Source: Planococcus citri
Lineage: Eukaryota; Arthropoda; Insecta; Hemiptera; Pseudococcidae
DNA: 64,000 nucleotides
Assembly: GCF_950023065.1 (NCBI RefSeq)
Contig: NC_088677.1
Location: 31,703,230 to 31,767,229, forward strand
Direction of reading: 5' to 3'
Shown here: positions 12,289-23,132 of the stretch, one piece after another
Numbering within the stretch: the stretch's first letter is position 1
Layout of the letters: every line of letters begins with the position of its first letter
Notes under the pieces: model-generated
What the model was told of the DNA's origin: nothing
Databases searched by the model: none
Seen by the model: only the letters and a program-made list of their open reading frames with translations
Made by a program: the position numbers and the translations under genes

Positions 12289-15259
12289 ATGAACGTTTCA
12301 CTCGAGCAATTTGATTCTCCGAATTTCAACCCCAATAAATGTAAGTTCAATTATTCTTCAATTATGGTTAAATTTTTCCCAGAAAATAACACAAAAATCT
12401 ATGTTTTTGGTTGTTAGATGTTAAAGAAATATCTCACGGATGCGTTGGAGGCGTAGAATTTCAGCAACAGCGCTTGAAAATTCAAAATATAGCAGACGAA
12501 ACGAGTAACCTTCTCAAGAAAAATGTGTACAGGAACTACACCCTATTTATTGAAACTGCGAAAGAGATATCACGTAAGCTGGCATATCTAAAGAATTTTG
12601 GCTTGTGAAGAATAAGTGATGAAGTTACGCTTCTTTTTTTTAGGTTTGGAAGGCGATATGTATCAGCTTTCTCATCTGCTTTCGGAACAGCGATCATTGT
12701 TAAGTACACTAGCTACAACTTCCATGTTTGAAGATCAGAAAAGGATTCATCTTAGTGAAACTGAAAGTAAAGATGATGATGAAGACGCAGATATGAAAAG
12801 AAGACAGGCTCTTTCAGATGTCGCTGAAAAAATCGAAGGCTGCATTGTTCGTAAATTGAATTTTTATCATCTTCTTTGTTGGTTTGTTGTACAGAATTAT
12901 TCCTTTTTTTCAGAACCTGACTGAAAATTCTGGCCGTCAGTATTTATACGAAGGAGACTTGACTGAGCTTGATGCGATAGATAATTCACAAATTTGTAAA
13001 TTACGTGCGTATTTATTATCTGATGTGCTACTGTTAGCTTCGACAACTACGAGCCGGTAAATATTTATCATCGAGACTTACATGTGCGATGCTGTACGCA
13101 TCGGTATTTTAATATTTTAATTAATGTTGAACAGGCGTTCACCTGCCGTGTACAAGTTAGAAACAGTATACGATGTCAATAATTTAGCCATAGTCAATGT
13201 GAAAGACGTTAAAAACGCTATAAAGCTGTTGGCATTTCCCGATACCAGAGTTTTTCAAGTCACCAGCTCTCAAGCTAAAGTATGTTGATATTATCCTAAA
13301 AATATTTCTAGTACATGTTTTTTGATTCGGTTTTATTTTTGTAGAAAGAATGGTTGGAAAAATTTGATGAAGCCAAAAAATTGTTGATGACTGGGCACAG
13401 CAGGAAACGTGGAAGCATCAGTGTAGAACAAAAATCTCCTGCTCGAAATGTGAATGTTGAATCAACTAACCGTGAGTTACATTTGGTAAACGAATTTTCT
13501 TTTGATTTTATTTCGTACTCGCTGTTTCATGGATATTGTGTTGTTATTTGATAACAGCTTTCGACGAAGTTGAAGATGAAGTCGATAGTGGAGAAACTGT
13601 TCCAGGATGGCTTCTAGAAGTAGCTGAAGATTTAGATGTTTTAATTGTTGAAAGACATTTCGAAGATGCTTATTTTCTAATTGAAAAAACGAAAAATTAT
13701 TTAAAAGAAAATCCGCCTGCTAATGAAATTTTAATTCAAGATATTCAGTGAGTAAATGAATAAGTTGAGCAGCGTTTTACTGTAATATGTCAAATTTATG
13801 ACTAAATGATCAAATGATGCGTTTTGGTCTAATTTCAGAGGAAAAGTTGATATTCGTGTAAAAACGCTCACACAAATTTTAACCAAAGAATTGGAAATTA
13901 CTCCAGAGAAATCTCATCAAGGAGGTCTTCGTGCTGCTCGAAGATCTGTTCGATTACTAAATACCTTACAAAAATCTACTCAAGTAAATTGACTTGTCAG
14001 AATTATTTTAACGTAGGTACCTATCAATAAAAAATTTTTAAAATGGAACTTTCGTGTTTTAGGCATGTGATTTATTTTTGAAACTATGCAGTAATATTCT
14101 GAAATCTCAATTATCTACTGTCAAAGGAGAGACCACAAATGCTTCATATGTCAGACAACTGTCTGCTGTATTTTTCTCCAACTTGTGTTACATGGCCAAA
14201 GAATTTCAATACCAAGCATTCCCAAACAATCCATATTGCGCGTCGTGTTAGTATTCCTACATTTTAAAACAGAATTTTCATTTTATAATGCTTACATTCT
14301 ATAATTTTCCGTAGCTTTCATAGTATGGTGTACGAAGGAAGTTAGTAACTTCGTATCTCGATTAGTAAGACAAGTTTTCTTTCCTCAAGTATCTTTGGCG
14401 ATTTTGCACAAATGTGTCGAGCATCTAAAATTTTATAGCAAGCAGGTACGTTCATTTTTTGTAATTCTTGATCTCTTTCCCTTTTAATCGTGTTTTAATG
14501 AGTTGACTATCGATGGTGTATGTAGTTATCAGATGACGGTATCGATGTGATTTATCTAATTGATGGGCATTTGAGAACTCCGCTGACTAGAATTTTGTTG
14601 GAAACTCGCAATAAATTAGCGGAAAGTGTAAATACGAAAATCGTCGAAGAAAAGTGGCATTTAACGAATTTGAAGTCCAAACAACAGACAGAAAAGTTGG
14701 TTTCTGAGTTCAATAATTTGGGAATTTCTGGCACTGAAAAATACATTCAAGGTTGACATCAACTTCAAATACTCGTTTAATCAATTAAATATTTTCCTAA
14801 CAATTTCTTCATATTGAGAGCTATTCAATCATGTTTAGATGCGTGCTTTTTCCAACTTACGAGCAATACGATATGGTTTTGTCGTGTGTTCATTCAATTC
14901 ATCGAAAATTCAGCTTTCGAAATCGCAAGTATCGAATATGAAGTCGAACAAGCGGTTTGTGATATATTACTCAGATTTACGGAACAAATCATTCAAGCAC
15001 TGTACAATGAAGAATTTAGAAATGAAGTAATTACGGTGTTACTGATTCAGATATAGGTATTTAAAAAATAGAATATAACACGTTCGTTCAACTTTTTCAG
15101 AGACGAATTATTGAAATCAATGGCAAATTTCTTGCTGAAGAATTTATACCATTCTGCGAAGCTTTGTATAGAAAGCGGCATAAAATCGGTTCTATTAAAT
15201 TGAAACAAATAAGGAACGAGTTTAATGATTCGTTGAACGAGAACACGATTACAGGATGA
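12289..15259 (+). CDS. Exo84: Exocyst complex component 8 (Exo84)
   Basis: Subunit of the eight-protein exocyst that tethers secretory vesicles to the plasma membrane. Thirteen exons: 12289-12340, 12418-12573, 12644-12846, 12914-13056, 13135-13279, 13345-13471, 13558-13747, 13839-13983, 14063-14246, 14315-14445, 14526-14751, 14821-15026, 15101-15259. They join in phase to 688 codons plus TGA, close to the known family size (about 670-725). The N-terminal coiled segment (about residues 20-135, LEGDMYQLSHLLSEQRSLL) is followed by a PH domain (about 145-245, from YLYEGDLTELDA to KKEWLEKFDEAKK), which in this family binds RalA and lipids. The helical Exo84 C-terminal domain starts near VPGWLLEVAEDLD and runs to the end. 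The donor after exon 3 (ATT|gttcgt) is weak but is the only choice that keeps the frame. Exon 12 uses the second of two overlapping AGs. Confidence 0.95.
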
Positions 15260-15410
15260 TTTTTCACGGTGCAAAATTACGTCATTTATTACATACACAT
15301 AACCTACCCATCATCATTATTGTTTGTACTCGTACTCCGTACAATTTACCCTAACGTATAAATAATTCATAAGTCAAGGCATGATGTGAAAAAATAACCT
15401 ATATTTTTGT

Positions 15411-15416
15411 ATTAAA
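15411..15416 (+). terminator. Candidate poly(A) signal of Exo84
   Basis: attaaa, the commonest variant of the AATAAA signal, lies about 150 bases after the Exo84 stop codon and before the tail-to-tail H2A.Z copy 2. Placement is the only support. Confidence 0.35.
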
Positions 15417-15829
15417 CATATCAGCAATTTATATAACTATTACAATTCTCTTTCTAAAATTCAAGTCTATTAGAAATTTTGTCTACGAATTTAACTTCTG
15501 AAAATAATCGTCGCAATAAAACCCAAAGTCGTTTGAGTCAATTCTGAGAGTTGAATATCATAAAATAGAGCATGACTTATTAGGTCAGCGTTGGCTTCAG
15601 CTTAATATCAAAACAAAAATTAAATTATTAATGATCAAACAAAATACAAAACGTAAGAAAATCTTAAAAATAGGTTCTTAAGCTTAAACAGGAAAACATA
15701 ACGTCTACATAATTCACGTGCTAAAATCCACCACGAAAATCTTACACTAAACACACATCAATCCGAAAGAAAAACACTAATAAAGTGAACTTATACTTAA
15801 GACAGTGACACAAACGATTTATACTATAT

Positions 15830-16748
15830 TTAGGCAGGCTTTTGGTTTCCTTTCTTTCCGATCAACGACTTATGAATATGGGGAATAACTCCTAAAAAAT
15901 CACATCAACCAACAATTAGAATACACAAGTGATTAGAAATGTTAAAATGTATCCAGTATTCTGCTTACCGCCTCCTGCAATAGTAGCTTTGATAAGACTG
16001 TCTAATTCTTCGTCTCCTCTGATCGCCAGTTGTAAATGTCGAGGCGTGATTCTTTTAACTTTCAAATCTTTCGACGCATTACCCGCTAATTCCAACACCT
16101 AAAAAACCGTTTGCAAACATCGAATTAGCATCAACATGATGAAAGTATGGGTTTTCTTTCGACCAGGTAGGCTAGTGTTCGTATTCTCACTTCGGCGGTC
16201 AAATATTCCAGAATTGCAGCGCTGTACACAGCAGAAGTAGCTCCTACACGGCCATGGCTCGTTGTTCTGTTTTTCAAATGCCGATGTATTCTTCCAACAG
16301 GGAACTTCAACATTTAAAACAGAACGTATTAGTTCAATATTACAATGACGAAGCGCATGGATGATGAAATTCATCTTATACACATCATCATAATATACAA
16401 CATCATGTAGAAGTACTAGAGAAACTACCTCATATCAAAATGCAAAAATTATATAGTAGGCCTAGTGGATAATAGCAGACAAAAAGTAACATGAAATAGC
16501 CCAACTTAGGCTTAGACATACGTTGATGATTTAATTACCTGTAATCCAGCTCTGGCAGATCGTGATACAGCTTTCGCTTTGGTAGATTTTCCAGTGTCTT
16601 TTCCAGCTTTACCACCAGCCTATAAATAACACAAAATTATACAATGAGGTAATAATTCACAGTGTCGGTGTGACTATTGACTTGGACATCAAATAATGAC
16701 AGATAGTTGATGCCTTTTCAATTTAAACTGTGTAAATTTACATACCAT
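15830..16748 (-). CDS. H2Av: Histone variant H2A.Z, copy 2
   Basis: Second H2A.Z gene, 129 residues, in five exons: 16746-16748, 16539-16619, 16191-16304, 15969-16098, 15830-15891. The four introns are at exactly the same codon positions and phases as in copy 1, so the copies arose by DNA duplication and not by retroposition. Protein differences that I see are few and mostly at the tails: N-tail KDTGKSTKAK versus KDSGKSKAK (one extra Thr), ATSAVYS versus ATAAVYS, and C-terminal GNQKPA versus GSQKPA. The L1 loop, acidic patch and docking region are intact, so it looks functional. The acceptor before TTCCC (…tgttgaag) has a poor pyrimidine tract. It is tail-to-tail with Exo84. Confidence 0.96.
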
Positions 16749-16887
16749 GATTTATGACTTCGATTAGGTCCTTTGTGAAAATAACGTCTTCTTTACGAAA
16801 TAGATCCTTGATTGAATACAATTTGTGATATCAACAACTTGACCGAATGAACACCGACAAAATCTGCAAATTCAGTCTTCACGTAAC

Positions 16888-16896
16888 GCGCCAAAA
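16888..16896 (-). promoter_or_regulatory. E2F-type site upstream of H2A.Z copy 2
   Basis: Same motif as at copy 1 (gcgccaaaa on plus, TTTTGGCGC on the gene strand), inside the same 13-base block (16886-16898). It lies about 140 bases above the ATG. The surrounding bases have diverged, which makes conservation of the block notable. Confidence 0.55.
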
Positions 16897-17161
16897 GAAG
16901 CAATGAAAACAACTGAAAGAAAAGTACCGCAACCGCTTTCGAGCTCCGATGTTTTCACAAGCGCTCTCTAGCATTAAAATAAAGAAGTTCACCGAAAAAA
17001 ATGAACAAATTTTGTTTTATTTTTTTTTTTGGAAAAAAAACTAGACCTGGCTAGAAGACGTGTAAATTTTTAAATTTTTCATTACTTTTAATTTTTTAAA
17101 TAAAATAAAATTAGGTAATGCAATTTGAAATACCAAACCTCTTGCAAGTAATTGCAATACC

Positions 17162-17180
17162 TCACCTCAACTCAACTCAA
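17162..17180. repeat. Short (CTCAA)n tracts around the GC-rich element
   Basis: ctcaactcaa pentamer tracts occur at 17162-17180 and again near 17847-17861 on the other side of the GC-rich element. Confidence 0.4.
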
Positions 17181-17200
17181 CAGTCAACCTTACCACTTCA

Positions 17201-17675
17201 GTCCAGGGATCGCGGAGCGGAGCGGAGGTGGAGGCCCGGAGGCCCCCGGAGGGTACCCTTTTTTTGTCTTGCTCCGGGAGCAGGAGCCGGAGCAAGAGGT
17301 ACTTGAAATTTTTTTACTGGAGCCGGAGGTGGAGGCGGAGGCACTTACAAAAAAAAACCGGAGCCGGAGCTGGAGCCGGAGGTATTTTTTTCAAATAGCC
17401 GGAGGGGAAGGCTCAAAACCCCCCCCTCCTTGACCTCCGGAGGCGGAGCTGGAGGGCAGGGCAGGAGCCCCCCGGAGGATACCCTTTTTTGGGCCTTGCT
17501 CCGGGAGCCAGAGCCGGAGCAAGAGGTACTTGAAATTTTTCAAGTGGGGCCGGAGGTGGAGGTGGAGGTACTCATGAAAAATCTCCAGAGCTGGAGCCGG
17601 AGGTATTTTTTTAAAAATTTTGGGAGCCGGAGCTGGAGGTGGAGGCACTAGACCCCCCCTCCGCGATCCCTGCAC
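17201..17675. mobile_element. GC-rich non-autonomous DNA transposon (hAT-like ends)
   Basis: A block of very high GC in otherwise AT-rich DNA. It starts with cagggatcgcggag (17204-17217) and ends with the exact reverse complement (17659-17672). CACTTCA occurs directly before (17194-17200) and directly after (17673-17679) and may be the target duplication; the left copy is three bases away from the CAGGG end, so the border is not exact. The inside is two copies of a unit of about 226 bases (starting near 17248 and 17474), each built from ggagccggagc-type purine-rich motifs. Open frames across it are by-products of this low-complexity sequence and are not genes. CAGGG ends are common among hAT elements; the TSD is shorter than the usual 8. 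Confidence 0.7.
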
Positions 17676-18597
17676 TTCACCAGTCACCTCTTATAAATAA
17701 AAATCAGGACAGAAGGACAAAGAAAGACGAACGATCAGGAATTTTTCAGGGCGTGTGTATATTTTATTTTTAAAAGTGGAATGAAAAATGATGAAATTTA
17801 ATAATAAAATTACACATTAGCGTCTCGCACTTCTTTTTCATACCACTCAACTCAACTCAAGAAAGAGTGTTGGTTGTTGATACGAAAAAATAAAAATACT
17901 AAACTTTTTTCATTTTTATGAAAGAATTATTGTCAATTTAATTAAAATTTGAAATTGTGGCGCCTGTGAGGCTGTGACTATCACATTGGCAATTAATTAC
18001 TCACCTACCTTCATATGTATTTATTTGTATTTAATTTTCAGATTCGAAGAGTTGACGAATGTTACGTGTTTCAATTTTGAACCTAGGTATTCGGGAGGTT
18101 CAAATCCGTATACTCAAATAACAAAATTTGTTCAGTTTTCATTTTTATTATACCGCTGCTATTCATTTCCACAATCACGATTGATTTTTTTTTTTCAAAA
18201 TTCGATATGTAAAATGTGCTGTTAGGCTCCTTTAATGATGATTTCCTGCGATTGAAAAATGAAAATACATCTTGATCTTTTTTGGGAATAGTATTGTAGG
18301 TCCAATATAAATACTTACGTAGGTACTAGGTACCTACCTTCAATCGCTACATGCTACATGTAAAGTGAGTTAAAAAACGGATAGAAATTTTTCTGTACTT
18401 AGCAAGTTAGCAGTGTAGCATAAGAATAGAAATTCGTGTAATATTAGATAGACTTTGAAAGAATAAATTTTATTGCCTAAAATTGAAAATAATTTCACGT
18501 GGTAACATATTGCGATGATTTTTTTGAAAATTATATACTTATGTACAAGAAAATAATTTACATTTATTTACAAACAAACGCAGTAGATTTTGAATCA
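17676..18597. other. Spacer between GC-rich element and TIPE gene
   Basis: AT-rich, no gene seen. The right part must contain the 3' UTR of the minus-strand TIPE gene. A tRNA B-box-like string near 18,097 was examined and rejected. Confidence 0.5.
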
Positions 18598-19682
18598 TCA
18601 GTTACTATCTTCTTCGATAACGTGATTCAAATCGCTGACAATTTTTCCTAATGTTTCACGATGCGACGACTGCTTGCTGAAAATCGCATCCGAAAATTCT
18701 TTTTTTATACAAAATTGAAACACGTGATTTATTCTATTCAATGATTTCTCCGTTAAATGATTCTTCACCAGTAAAGTCAAATTATTATGCAAATCTTTGA
18801 AAATCAGCGTCAGATAAGAATGATCATAACTATACTCCAATTCGTAAAAACTAGCAATGGTCATGACTAGTTTTTGGAAATTGCATCGTAGTTTTGTCGC
18901 TATTTGGATTTCTTCGTTGTTGAATTGATTGTTGCGGTATAAGATTCCAATTTTTATTATTGTTTTTATGATACATTTCATTAGTTTTTCGGCTTCCTTT
19001 TTACTGGTAGTCTGAAAAATTTAATTTTTCGGTCAATAAAATGTTATACCAATACAACCAAATTAAACGATATAAAAAATTAATTAGAATTTAAGTAGGT
19101 AAGTACACAGCTATTTAATATTTTGATTATGAGAACAAATAAATGAACAATCATGAAGTTAAAAATGTCGAATAGTGATTAAATCATGTTTATGAAGGTA
19201 CCTATATAAGTATGAACTTTTTTTGAGCTATTTTTAAACTAATCCGTAATTTTTGAAAAGATCGTATTTTCCAAAAAAAAAAGAGTAGGTATATAATTTA
19301 ACATAAGACAAGACCAATCACAAAACAGAGATTTTATTTTTTTTTAAAAATGAAAATTAACGTTAGATAGGTAGGTAGGTATTCAGCACAACATTGCAAG
19401 TAAAATAAAAAAAATTGCAGCATGTTCTTTTTGATTTTCATATTACCAGTTTATTAAAATAGGAAATACAAAAGTAATAAATGAATGTGAATGAGTGGGA
19501 GTAAGTAGGTATAAGTAGGTACTACTTACATATTGCTTGAATAATCGATAAGTATTATCTAAAACGGCTGCAGATCTGTCGTCGATGAACATTTTTACGG
19601 CGGTCTTATTACTCATATGGCCCAACAATTTCTTCTGCGCTTTTAGGCCAATATCTTTGGCCTTGAAATTTTCAGATGCCAT
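18598..19682 (-). CDS. sigmar: TNFAIP8/TIPE family protein (sigmar-like)
   Basis: Two coding exons, 19530-19682 and 18598-19011, join in phase (…FKQY|TTSKKEAEKL…) to 188 residues, the usual size of the family. The fold is a helical bundle with a lipid-binding cavity, which in known members transfers or binds phosphoinositides and affects cell death and cytoskeleton. Family marks: N-terminal SENFKAKDIGLKAQKKLLGH, the FIDDRSAAVLDNTYRLFKQY helix, KKEAEKLMKCIIKTIIKIGI, LYRNNQFNNEEI, and HLTEKSLNRINHVFQF near the C-terminus. Insects have one member, sigmar in Drosophila. A strong acceptor (gttctttttcgtcttttgtag) lies two bases before the ATG, so at least one upstream exon must exist; candidates are listed at 26,333 and 29,267. 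Confidence 0.95.
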
Positions 19683-19689
19683 TTCTACA

Positions 19690-21092
19690 AAAGACGAAAA
19701 AGAACATTTTAATAACTACACGCGCACAATCATATAAGTACCCATAAGCTTGAGGTAAATTTTGATGATTTTCAATAGGGAAAAAATTATTGAGTAAAAC
19801 ACGTCGTCAAAAAATCGAAACGAATGACTGCTACACTATACATATGTAATGTATTATGAGTTACAACTGTGTTACTCTGTAGCATTAATGATCCTGATAC
19901 CCAACCGGTCTATGTATATAAGAGGAAGAATGAAAAGATGCCTCTTATAGTATACAAATTCATTGTGATGCCGGTTTTTGTGGATCAACTGTCAATCCTT
20001 ACCTAAGAAGCCATTACCTATAATAATTAACTTCTGCAATTCAATGAGAAGTCTCGAGATTTGGACAGAATCTCTGAAAAATCGCTTGTAGATCATTAAA
20101 AATTAACAAAATGTGATCAGCTCCCATAGAAAACTTCACGAAACTTCTTTTGAGATTGCATAAAAATAATACTCCGAAAATTATTCAACTTTTTATAAGT
20201 AGATAAATCAATGAAAAATCGTTAAAATTTAGCAAAACTTTGAGAAAATCGTTTGAAAATTTGTAAAAATGCTATGAAAAATTGAAAATACTTTGCCCCT
20301 AACCCAACCTGTTTTAGGAAAAATAGTCCGGTTTCAAAAGATAGTATTTGAGATTCTGAGTCGATCTAGGCCATTTATTTCTTCTGAGCGATTAAAAATT
20401 TGCAAAAAAATATCCCTAGGTACTTATAATATCGCCAACTTTGAAAAACATTTCGAAAAAAAAACATCTGATTTCCTATCAATTTTTTTATATTTTTTAT
20501 CTAATATTTCCCCAGTTTCAGGAATAATGCCTTTCAATGTTGTATTGATATACCTACCTAATTAATGCGAAATATTGGCGAAGAAAAAATTATCAAAATA
20601 CGAATTTACCCAAAAATATATTTGAAAATTTCCAATCGCCCTATGGAACACTAAAAGTGCTAATGAATTTTGAAGGCTATGGCCTAGATCGACGCAAAAT
20701 CTTGAATACTTATCTTTTAGAACTGGGTCATTTTCTCCAAAACCACTCACCAGTCTCATTCATTTTAAGGTAATAATTAAACCACTCAAACGCATACCAA
20801 AAAAAAATGTACCTACTCGTATCAACAAACTCAATTTCAAACTTTTCATGCATAAATTTTTTAAACTCAACTTTAAATCAAAATTCAATTCAAAAAAAAT
20901 TGAAAATTTTGCGATTTTTTTAATTTTTAGTGTTTAAGCAAAGTTTTATAAAACCAAAAAAAATTTGTCCTTTGTTTTGTTTTTTTAATTAGAAACTTAG
21001 TAAAAATTGTAGGTACAACAATAATAACAATGGTACCGATTTACGAGTGTAAGAACTTGAAAGGTAAATTCCAGTGCCAACATTTTACACTC
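19690..21092. other. Intron or spacer upstream of TIPE coding exon
   Basis: AT-rich sequence with poly(A/T) runs. No coding exon or mobile-element end recognised. Confidence 0.5.
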
Positions 21093-21318
21093 GAGTGCCG
21101 TCGCCTGACACTCCAGTGTCACGATATGACACTGAGTGCCAGTGCCAGTGTCAGAATATGACACTGAGTGCCCGTGCCTGATACTCCAGTGTCACGATAT
21201 GACACTGAGTGCCAGTGCCAGTGTCCAAATATGACACCGAGTGCCAAAATATGACACCGAGTGCCAAAATATGACACTGAGTGCCAAAATTTGACACTGA
21301 GTGCCAAAATGTGACACT
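21093..21318. repeat. Two-level minisatellite: two 73-base units then four 20-base units
   Basis: gagtgcc starts a 73-base unit at 21093 and again at 21166. From 21239 the array continues as 20-base units (gagtgccaaaatatgacacc and variants) starting at 21239, 21259, 21279 and 21299. All units are made from the same words gtgcc and tgacact, so the longer unit looks like a rearranged set of the shorter. Confidence 0.9.
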
Positions 21319-21338
21319 AAAGTGTCACATTTTGGCAC
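21301..21338. repeat. Perfect 18-base inverted repeat at the end of the minisatellite
   Basis: gtgccaaaatgtgacact (21301-21318), spacer aa, then its exact reverse complement (21321-21338). The last minisatellite unit forms the left arm. Confidence 0.95.
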
Positions 21339-22847
21339 TTTTACGCTGGCATTGCGTCCTGAGTGCCAAACGTGCCCACAGGGAATATTATAATTGCTTG
21401 TTTGCGCTGAATACAATCAACGCTTCCGTTTTTTTTTCAACTCCAAGCTCTGGAAAAAATGCGGGAAAATGTTTCACGTTACTCGCGCGTAATAATCATC
21501 ATTAAACGGCAAGAAGTTGAATTTTTATCTAAGTAATCACGCATTTTAAAGCCTAGCGGTCTAAGTAATCTGTGCAATTTATTCGTTAACGGTTTATATC
21601 GAGTATTGGAGCATAATTATTCCTTTCGGTCACGCCTTCTTCATATTCTTCATTGTTTATAGATAGGTAGGTAACTTTCTGAAATAGTCACTGACTGATA
21701 TGAATAATAAAATTTCAATCGTCAATATACAGACAAATATTATCACGATTAGCGTTCCTTTTACGGAGACAAACGTGTACGAAGAAAATATTAAATGTTT
21801 CCTTTCGAATTCGAAAACACTTTAAAATGTGCCATAAATGGTGGCCTACTATTGGACAGACATTCTTAAGCGTTGATTGCGTATTGCGTACAATTTCATA
21901 GTGAATTTAAATTATTCTGAAATTAAACAGTGGCGACGTCAGTGTAGGAAACAGCAACGATTTCCTTTGCATATTATGGAGTGAAAATTTTAAACTGCTC
22001 GGAAATGATTTGAAATTATTTTTAAAACATAAGTAACAACCAATAAGTATAATGTACAACGGGGTGAGTGACCTGAATCCCTTCTCCTTCCTACTTAATA
22101 CAGTGCATCTTTCTGGCAAGAAAGACGAAATAGTTCTGTTTCATGTTTGCATTAAAATAAATTATGATTGGTGAGAAAGTTTAACAGACAGAGTATAAGC
22201 ACATGTGTTTCGAACACGAATGTGCAGGTGGTGTAAAAATTAAAGTGCCTATGACGTTACGTAGCTTTTTCAATGAGAGAAGTTGATTTTTTCCCCTTCC
22301 TTTTTCACCACTCCATTCAGTTCTGATAGGAAGTAAATTTCTTAAAACATTTTTACATCCATTAAAAGCGATGAAAAAACAAAATAGGCTGGACGATCAT
22401 TCACATTTCAGGGTTTGATTTATGATTTCATGGATACTTTTTGGACTTGCGAACTTCTTTGTAACTGTAAAAACTCAACTTTTACTTTCCGGTACGAAGT
22501 CTTTATTGAATGCAAAAAGCTTTTCAAAACAGCTTTTAAGATAAGCGGATAATACCAAACAATGAAAACTCGCTTCGGCATGAAGAAGCTTCAATATAGC
22601 TATGACCCTTTCTGTTTAGACATTCGTGTACGTTAGTGACGAAAATATAACTGGATTGAATTTTGGGCAAATTTAGTGATGGGGTTGAGAAATTGCAATA
22701 GGTATAAGTACCCAAATACATATTAAATGTGTGGGTTGAGTGTTTGATTTTACTCAATCAAATGTGAAAAAAATAATGTAATACTCGTATAGGTACATTT
22801 GGTGTTTTTTTTTTTTTTTTTTAAAGATTAGATAAGTACTTGGGTAC

Positions 22848-22881
<34 letters not shown>
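22848..22881. repeat. (TTTA)n microsatellite
   Basis: About eight tandem copies of ttta/tatt, just after a T18 run. Confidence 0.9.
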
Positions 22882-22882
<1 letters not shown>

Positions 22883-23095
22883 CTTATTTAGAACTAGGTA
22901 ACCTCCAAGGTCCCAGCCTAAAAATAAGTTTATTATTTAAAAAAATAATAAGTTTACTATCTACTTAGAACATCGACGAATCCAACTTTGAATATCTAAT
23001 ACACGCGTAGGAAGGTATTATAGACTGTCAATTAAGCTGCAACTGAACTGAAAAGTCAGTAAAATTTAAAATCCAATGTTTTCACGTGCAAAAGC

Positions 23096-23132
23096 TAGGT
23101 AGGTAGTAGGTAGTAGGTAGTAGGTACCTACT
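23096..23132. repeat. (TAGGTAG)n heptamer tract ending in TAGGTACCTA
   Basis: Four to five copies of taggtag in tandem, ending in the palindrome taggtaccta. It may show how the dispersed palindromes arise by slippage. Confidence 0.8.

Noticed and set aside
10600..15900. Replication-type histone genes
   Set aside because: The genes have introns and H2A.Z-specific residues, and I saw no histone 3' stem-loop after the stops.
17118..17687. Long open frames on both strands rich in Glu-Pro or Pro-Ala
   Set aside because: They are produced by the ggagccggagc repeats of the GC-rich transposon; all frames are open in such sequence and no protein family is recognisable.
18086..18120. tRNA gene suggested by a B-box-like ggttcaaatcc
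   Set aside because: The flanking bases do not form a T-arm stem and no A box or acceptor stem is seen at the right distance.
20293..20759. Overlapping open frames of 65-90 codons
   Set aside because: AT-driven composition, no splice support, no recognisable motif.
21093..21338. CRISPR-like array
   Set aside because: Repeats are directly adjacent without unique spacers; this is a eukaryotic minisatellite.
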